Positions 61,023 through 64,000 of a stretch of DNA of 64,000 nucleotides are shown here, piece by piece. Source of the stretch: Leptothoe kymatousa TAU-MAC 1615 (GTDB lineage: Bacteria; Cyanobacteriota; Cyanobacteriia; Phormidesmidales; Phormidesmidaceae); assembly GCF_018739865.1 (NCBI RefSeq), contig NZ_JADOER010000002.1:208859-272858 (forward strand), written 5' to 3'. Under the pieces are notes generated by a model. It had not been told where the DNA came from and did no database searches. It worked only from the letters and a program-made list of their open reading frames with translations. Each line of letters opens with the position of its first letter. Within the stretch, counting starts at the first letter, position 1. The position numbers and the translations under genes are program-made.

Positions 61023-61597
61023 AGCTTCTGTTGTCCCGTAGCGTTGATATAAACCAGACTACTGCCGCAGGGCAGTGGGCCTAATCGATACTAGCTGGCG
61101 AATGGTCCAGCTAGGGGCCTGGGGTCTATGGCAATTGGCTAAAGGTGCGGCGGGTACTCATATTTTTTACAAAACTACATCAAACATCCGTGCCCCACGC
61201 TCATACCACCATTAGGAAGTTCTATGATCTTCATTAAGAAAAATTGGTTGATTTTTGAAGGGTTTATGCGTGCTCCACGGCGGTGGCTAAAACAAACCCG
61301 CTGTATTGAGATTTGTTAATAGGAATTCAATAGAGTTGCTATTTTGTGCCAACGACTACCTTGCGATCCTTATTCTGTGAGGATTTCGGAGGTTGAATTA
61401 TTGTTAACTCGAAGCGGGATCGGGGAAGTGCCGAGTCTATAATGCTCAGGAGCAATCCTAAATAAATACCAAGGGTCGACGTTTCTACTGCGTTAATACC
61501 TCAGTAGCAAATGTTCGCAATCGTTTCATATACGAATCCTTTGCTGACCTGGTTTTATTAGGCTGTTCGTTCTTTGTCTAGAGAGAGGAGAGTCTCC
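61023..61597 (+). promoter_or_regulatory. psaAB upstream region
   Basis: 575 bp without a gene. It must contain the psaA promoters, but I could not identify a clear HLR1 site or -35/-10 pair. A 5' leader with GAGAGGAGAG precedes psaA. Confidence 0.5.
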
Positions 61598-63865
61598 ATG
61601 ACAACTACCCCGCGGGAGCGGGAGGCAGAAGTCAAGGTAGCCGTTGATGAAAATCCAGTACCCGTTTCCTTTGAGAAGTGGGGTAAGCCTGGTCATTTCA
61701 GCCGTGCCTTGGCTAAGGGACCCAAAACCACAACTTGGATTTGGAATCTCCATGCCGACGCTCACGACTTTGACAGTCACACCAGTGACTTAGAGGACAT
61801 TTCTCGTAAAATTTTTAGTGCTCACTTTGGCCATTTGGCCATTGTGTTCATCTGGCTGAGTGGCATGTATTACCATGGCGCTCGCTTCTCTAACTTTGAA
61901 GCTTGGCTAGCAGACCCCATTAACATTCACCCTAGTGCTCAGGTGGTTTGGCCTATTTTTGGTCAAGAAATCCTGAACGGTGAAGTGGGCGGTGGCTTCC
62001 AAGGTATTCAAATTACGTCTGGTTTATTCCAGATGTGGAGAGCTGCTGGTTACACCAACTCCTTCCAGCTTTTGTGTACCGCCATCGGTGCGCTGGTAAT
62101 GGCTGGTTTGATGGTGAATGCTGGTGTATTCCACTACCACATCAAAGCTCCCAAGCTTGAGTGGTTCCAGAACGTGGAGTCCATGCTAAACCACCACCTG
62201 GCTGGCTTGTTCGGCCTAGGTTCCTTGGGTTGGGCCGGACACCTAATTCACGTATCTTTGCCTGTTAACGCTCTATTAGATTCCGGGGTGGCTCCACAGG
62301 ATATTCCTTTGCCCCACGAGTATCTGCTAGATAAAGCGTTCATGGCAGATCTATTCCCTGGCTTTGCTGCGGGAATTACGCCATTCTTCACCCTTGATTG
62401 GGGTGTTTATTCTGACATTTTGACTTTCAAGGGCGGTCTAAACCCCGTCACTGGCGGTCTCTGGATGACTGACATTGCGCACCACCACGTGGCGATCGCA
62501 GTGATGTTCATCTTTGCTGGTCACATGTACCGCACTAACTGGGGTATTGGTCACAGCATCAAGGAGATCCTAGAAGGTCAGAAGGGCGATCCGTTGCTCT
62601 TCCCTGCTAAGAATGGCCATGACGGCTTGTTTGAGTTCTTGACCACTTCCTGGCATGCTCAGCTGGCTATCAACCTGGCTATGGGCGGTTCGGTAACGAT
62701 TATCGTGGCTCAGCATATGTATGCGATGCCTCCATATCCTTACCTAGCAACTGATTACCCAACCCAGCTGTGCCTATTCACACACCATATGTGGATTGGT
62801 GCATTCATGATTGTGGGTGGTGCTGCCCACGGTGCGATCGCGATGGTTCGTGACTACGATCCGGCCATGCATGTCGACAACGTGCTCGACCGCGTTCTTC
62901 GTGCTCGTGATGCCATCATCTCTCACCTCAACTGGGTATGTATTTTCCTAGGCTTCCATAGCTTTGGTCTATACATCCACAACGACACTATGCGTGCTTT
63001 GGGTCGTCCCCAAGACATGTTCTCCGATAGTGCGATTCAACTTCAGCCTATCTTTGCCCAATGGCTGCAGAACCTGCACACCCTAGCGGCTAGCGGTACC
63101 ACTGCTCCCAATGCAATTGGTCCGACTAGTGTTGCCTTCGGTGGTGACATGGTTGTCGTTGGCGGCAAAGTTGCCATGATGCCTATTGCTCTTGGCACAG
63201 CTGACTTTATGGTGCACCACATCCATGCGTTCACCATTCACGTAACTGTACTCATCCTGCTCAAGGGTGTGCTGTATTCCCGTAACTCTCGCCTCATCCC
63301 CGATAAGAGCGAGCTGGGTTTCCGCTTCCCTTGCGACGGCCCCGGTCGTGGTGGTACTTGCCAGGTATCTGGTTGGGACCACATCTTCCTAGGTCTGTTC
63401 TGGATGTACAACTCCCTATCTATCGTTATTTTCCACTTCAGTTGGAAGATGCAATCCGATGTATGGGGCACCGTTTCCGGCGGTGCGGTTTCTCACCCGG
63501 CTGGTGGTAACTTCGCGACAAGCGCAATTACTATCAACGGTTGGCTCCGCGACTTCCTGTGGGCTCAGGCTTCTCAGGTAATCAACTCCTACGGCTCGGC
63601 TACGTCGGCCTACGGTTTGATGTTCCTCGCCGGTCACTTTGTATGGGCGTTCAGCCTGATGTTCCTGTTCAGTGGTCGTGGCTACTGGCAAGAGCTAATT
63701 GAGTCCATCGTTTGGGCTCACAACAAGCTTAAAGTTGCTCCTGCAATTCAGCCTCGCGCACTGAGCATCACTCAGGGTCGTGCGGTTGGCGTTGCTCACT
63801 ACCTCCTCGGCGGTATTGTAGTGACTTGGGCGTTCTTCCATGCTCGAATTCTGTCGATAGGTTAG
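61598..63865 (+). CDS. psaA: Photosystem I P700 apoprotein A1
   Basis: A 755-residue integral thylakoid protein binding P700, antenna chlorophylls and part of the 4Fe-4S centre FX. The ATG at 61598 follows GAGAGGAG and gives the usual N-terminus [14 protein letters not shown]. The FX loop [19 protein letters not shown] and the many His-rich helices ([59 protein letters not shown]) are present, and length is exact. The psaB start follows by 23 bp, as in other cyanobacteria. Confidence 0.99.
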   Translation: MTTTPREREAEVKVAVDENPVPVSFEKWGKPGHFSRALAKGPKTTTWIWNLHADAHDFDSHTSDLEDISRKIFSAHFGHLAIVFIWLSGMYYHGARFSNFEAWLADPINIHPSAQVVWPIFGQEILNGEVGGGFQGIQITSGLFQMWRAAGYTNSFQLLCTAIGALVMAGLMVNAGVFHYHIKAPKLEWFQNVESMLNHHLAGLFGLGSLGWAGHLIHVSLPVNALLDSGVAPQDIPLPHEYLLDKAFMADLFPGFAAGITPFFTLDWGVYSDILTFKGGLNPVTGGLWMTDIAHHHVAIAVMFIFAGHMYRTNWGIGHSIKEILEGQKGDPLLFPAKNGHDGLFEFLTTSWHAQLAINLAMGGSVTIIVAQHMYAMPPYPYLATDYPTQLCLFTHHMWIGAFMIVGGAAHGAIAMVRDYDPAMHVDNVLDRVLRARDAIISHLNWVCIFLGFHSFGLYIHNDTMRALGRPQDMFSDSAIQLQPIFAQWLQNLHTLAASGTTAPNAIGPTSVAFGGDMVVVGGKVAMMPIALGTADFMVHHIHAFTIHVTVLILLKGVLYSRNSRLIPDKSELGFRFPCDGPGRGGTCQVSGWDHIFLGLFWMYNSLSIVIFHFSWKMQSDVWGTVSGGAVSHPAGGNFATSAITINGWLRDFLWAQASQVINSYGSATSAYGLMFLAGHFVWAFSLMFLFSGRGYWQELIESIVWAHNKLKVAPAIQPRALSITQGRAVGVAHYLLGGIVVTWAFFHARILSIG

Positions 63866-63882
63866 CGGGGAGGACTTACTAG

Positions 63883-64000
<118 letters not shown>

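Overview
This window is cyanobacterial chromosome. It carries psaA and the start of psaB (photosystem I), two phycobiliprotein lyase genes (cpcT and a CpeS/CpcS-type gene), a one-helix high-light-inducible protein, menB, hemJ, ccs1 and System II cytochrome c maturation, a tmRNA with the tag ANNIVPFARKQVAVAA, and many copies of the octamer GCGATCGC. A nearly complete glucosylglycerol gene cluster (ggpS, gghA, glpK, glpD, gpsA) points to a halotolerant or marine species. No ribosomal RNA or tRNA gene was recognised.

Layout. 1-2274: ccs1 (cut by the left edge) and a pentapeptide-repeat protein. 2275-6290: a tandemly amplified minus-strand module of a secreted repeat protein, a 42-residue small ORF with a very strong ribosome binding site, a conserved hairpin and a DUF4278 gene, in intact and decayed copies. 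6496-10743: a DUF2199 gene, then an IS256-family element flanked by an 8-bp duplication, with a group II intron encoding an RT-maturase-HNH protein inserted near its right end. 10829-14960: small unknown genes and an AT-rich 844-codon lipoprotein gene. 15020-21394: menB, hemJ, ggt and a CHAT-domain protease-like protein. 21594-22641: a candidate small ORF and ssrA. 22922-31328: mixed housekeeping and photosynthesis-accessory genes (ABC ATPases, hli, a zinc-ribbon/SPFH pair, phycobiliprotein lyases, rsmG). 31393-33145: an AT-rich overlapping pair, AAA ATPase plus putative PD-(D/E)XK nuclease, which looks like a candidate defence system. 33192-42219: tatC, a RodZ-like gene, lytic transglycosylase, pepA, a DUF3179 gene and a YrdC-family gene. 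42692-49067: an accessory island with a TIR-FGE fusion whose 3' end has the codon pattern of a diversity-generating retroelement variable region, three Uma2-family genes, another nuclease-fold gene and several families of short repeats. 49262-59264: the glucosylglycerol/glycerol-3-phosphate cluster. 59313-61022: an acidic lipoprotein. 61598-64000: psaAB.

How genes work together. GpsA and GlpK supply glycerol 3-phosphate, GgpS joins it to ADP-glucose, GghA breaks glucosylglycerol down, and GlpK and GlpD recycle the glycerol; the phosphatase GgpP and the transporter are not in the window. The most unusual signals are (a) the amplified module at 2.4-6.3 kb with its 11-bp phased upstream repeats and the conserved 42-residue ORF, (b) the TIR-FGE gene with 14 near-consecutive NNY codons at its hypervariable end, with no template repeat or cognate reverse transcriptase in the window, and (c) the ATPase/nuclease pair between rsmG and tatC. 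All calls come from reading the sequence; no database search was run.
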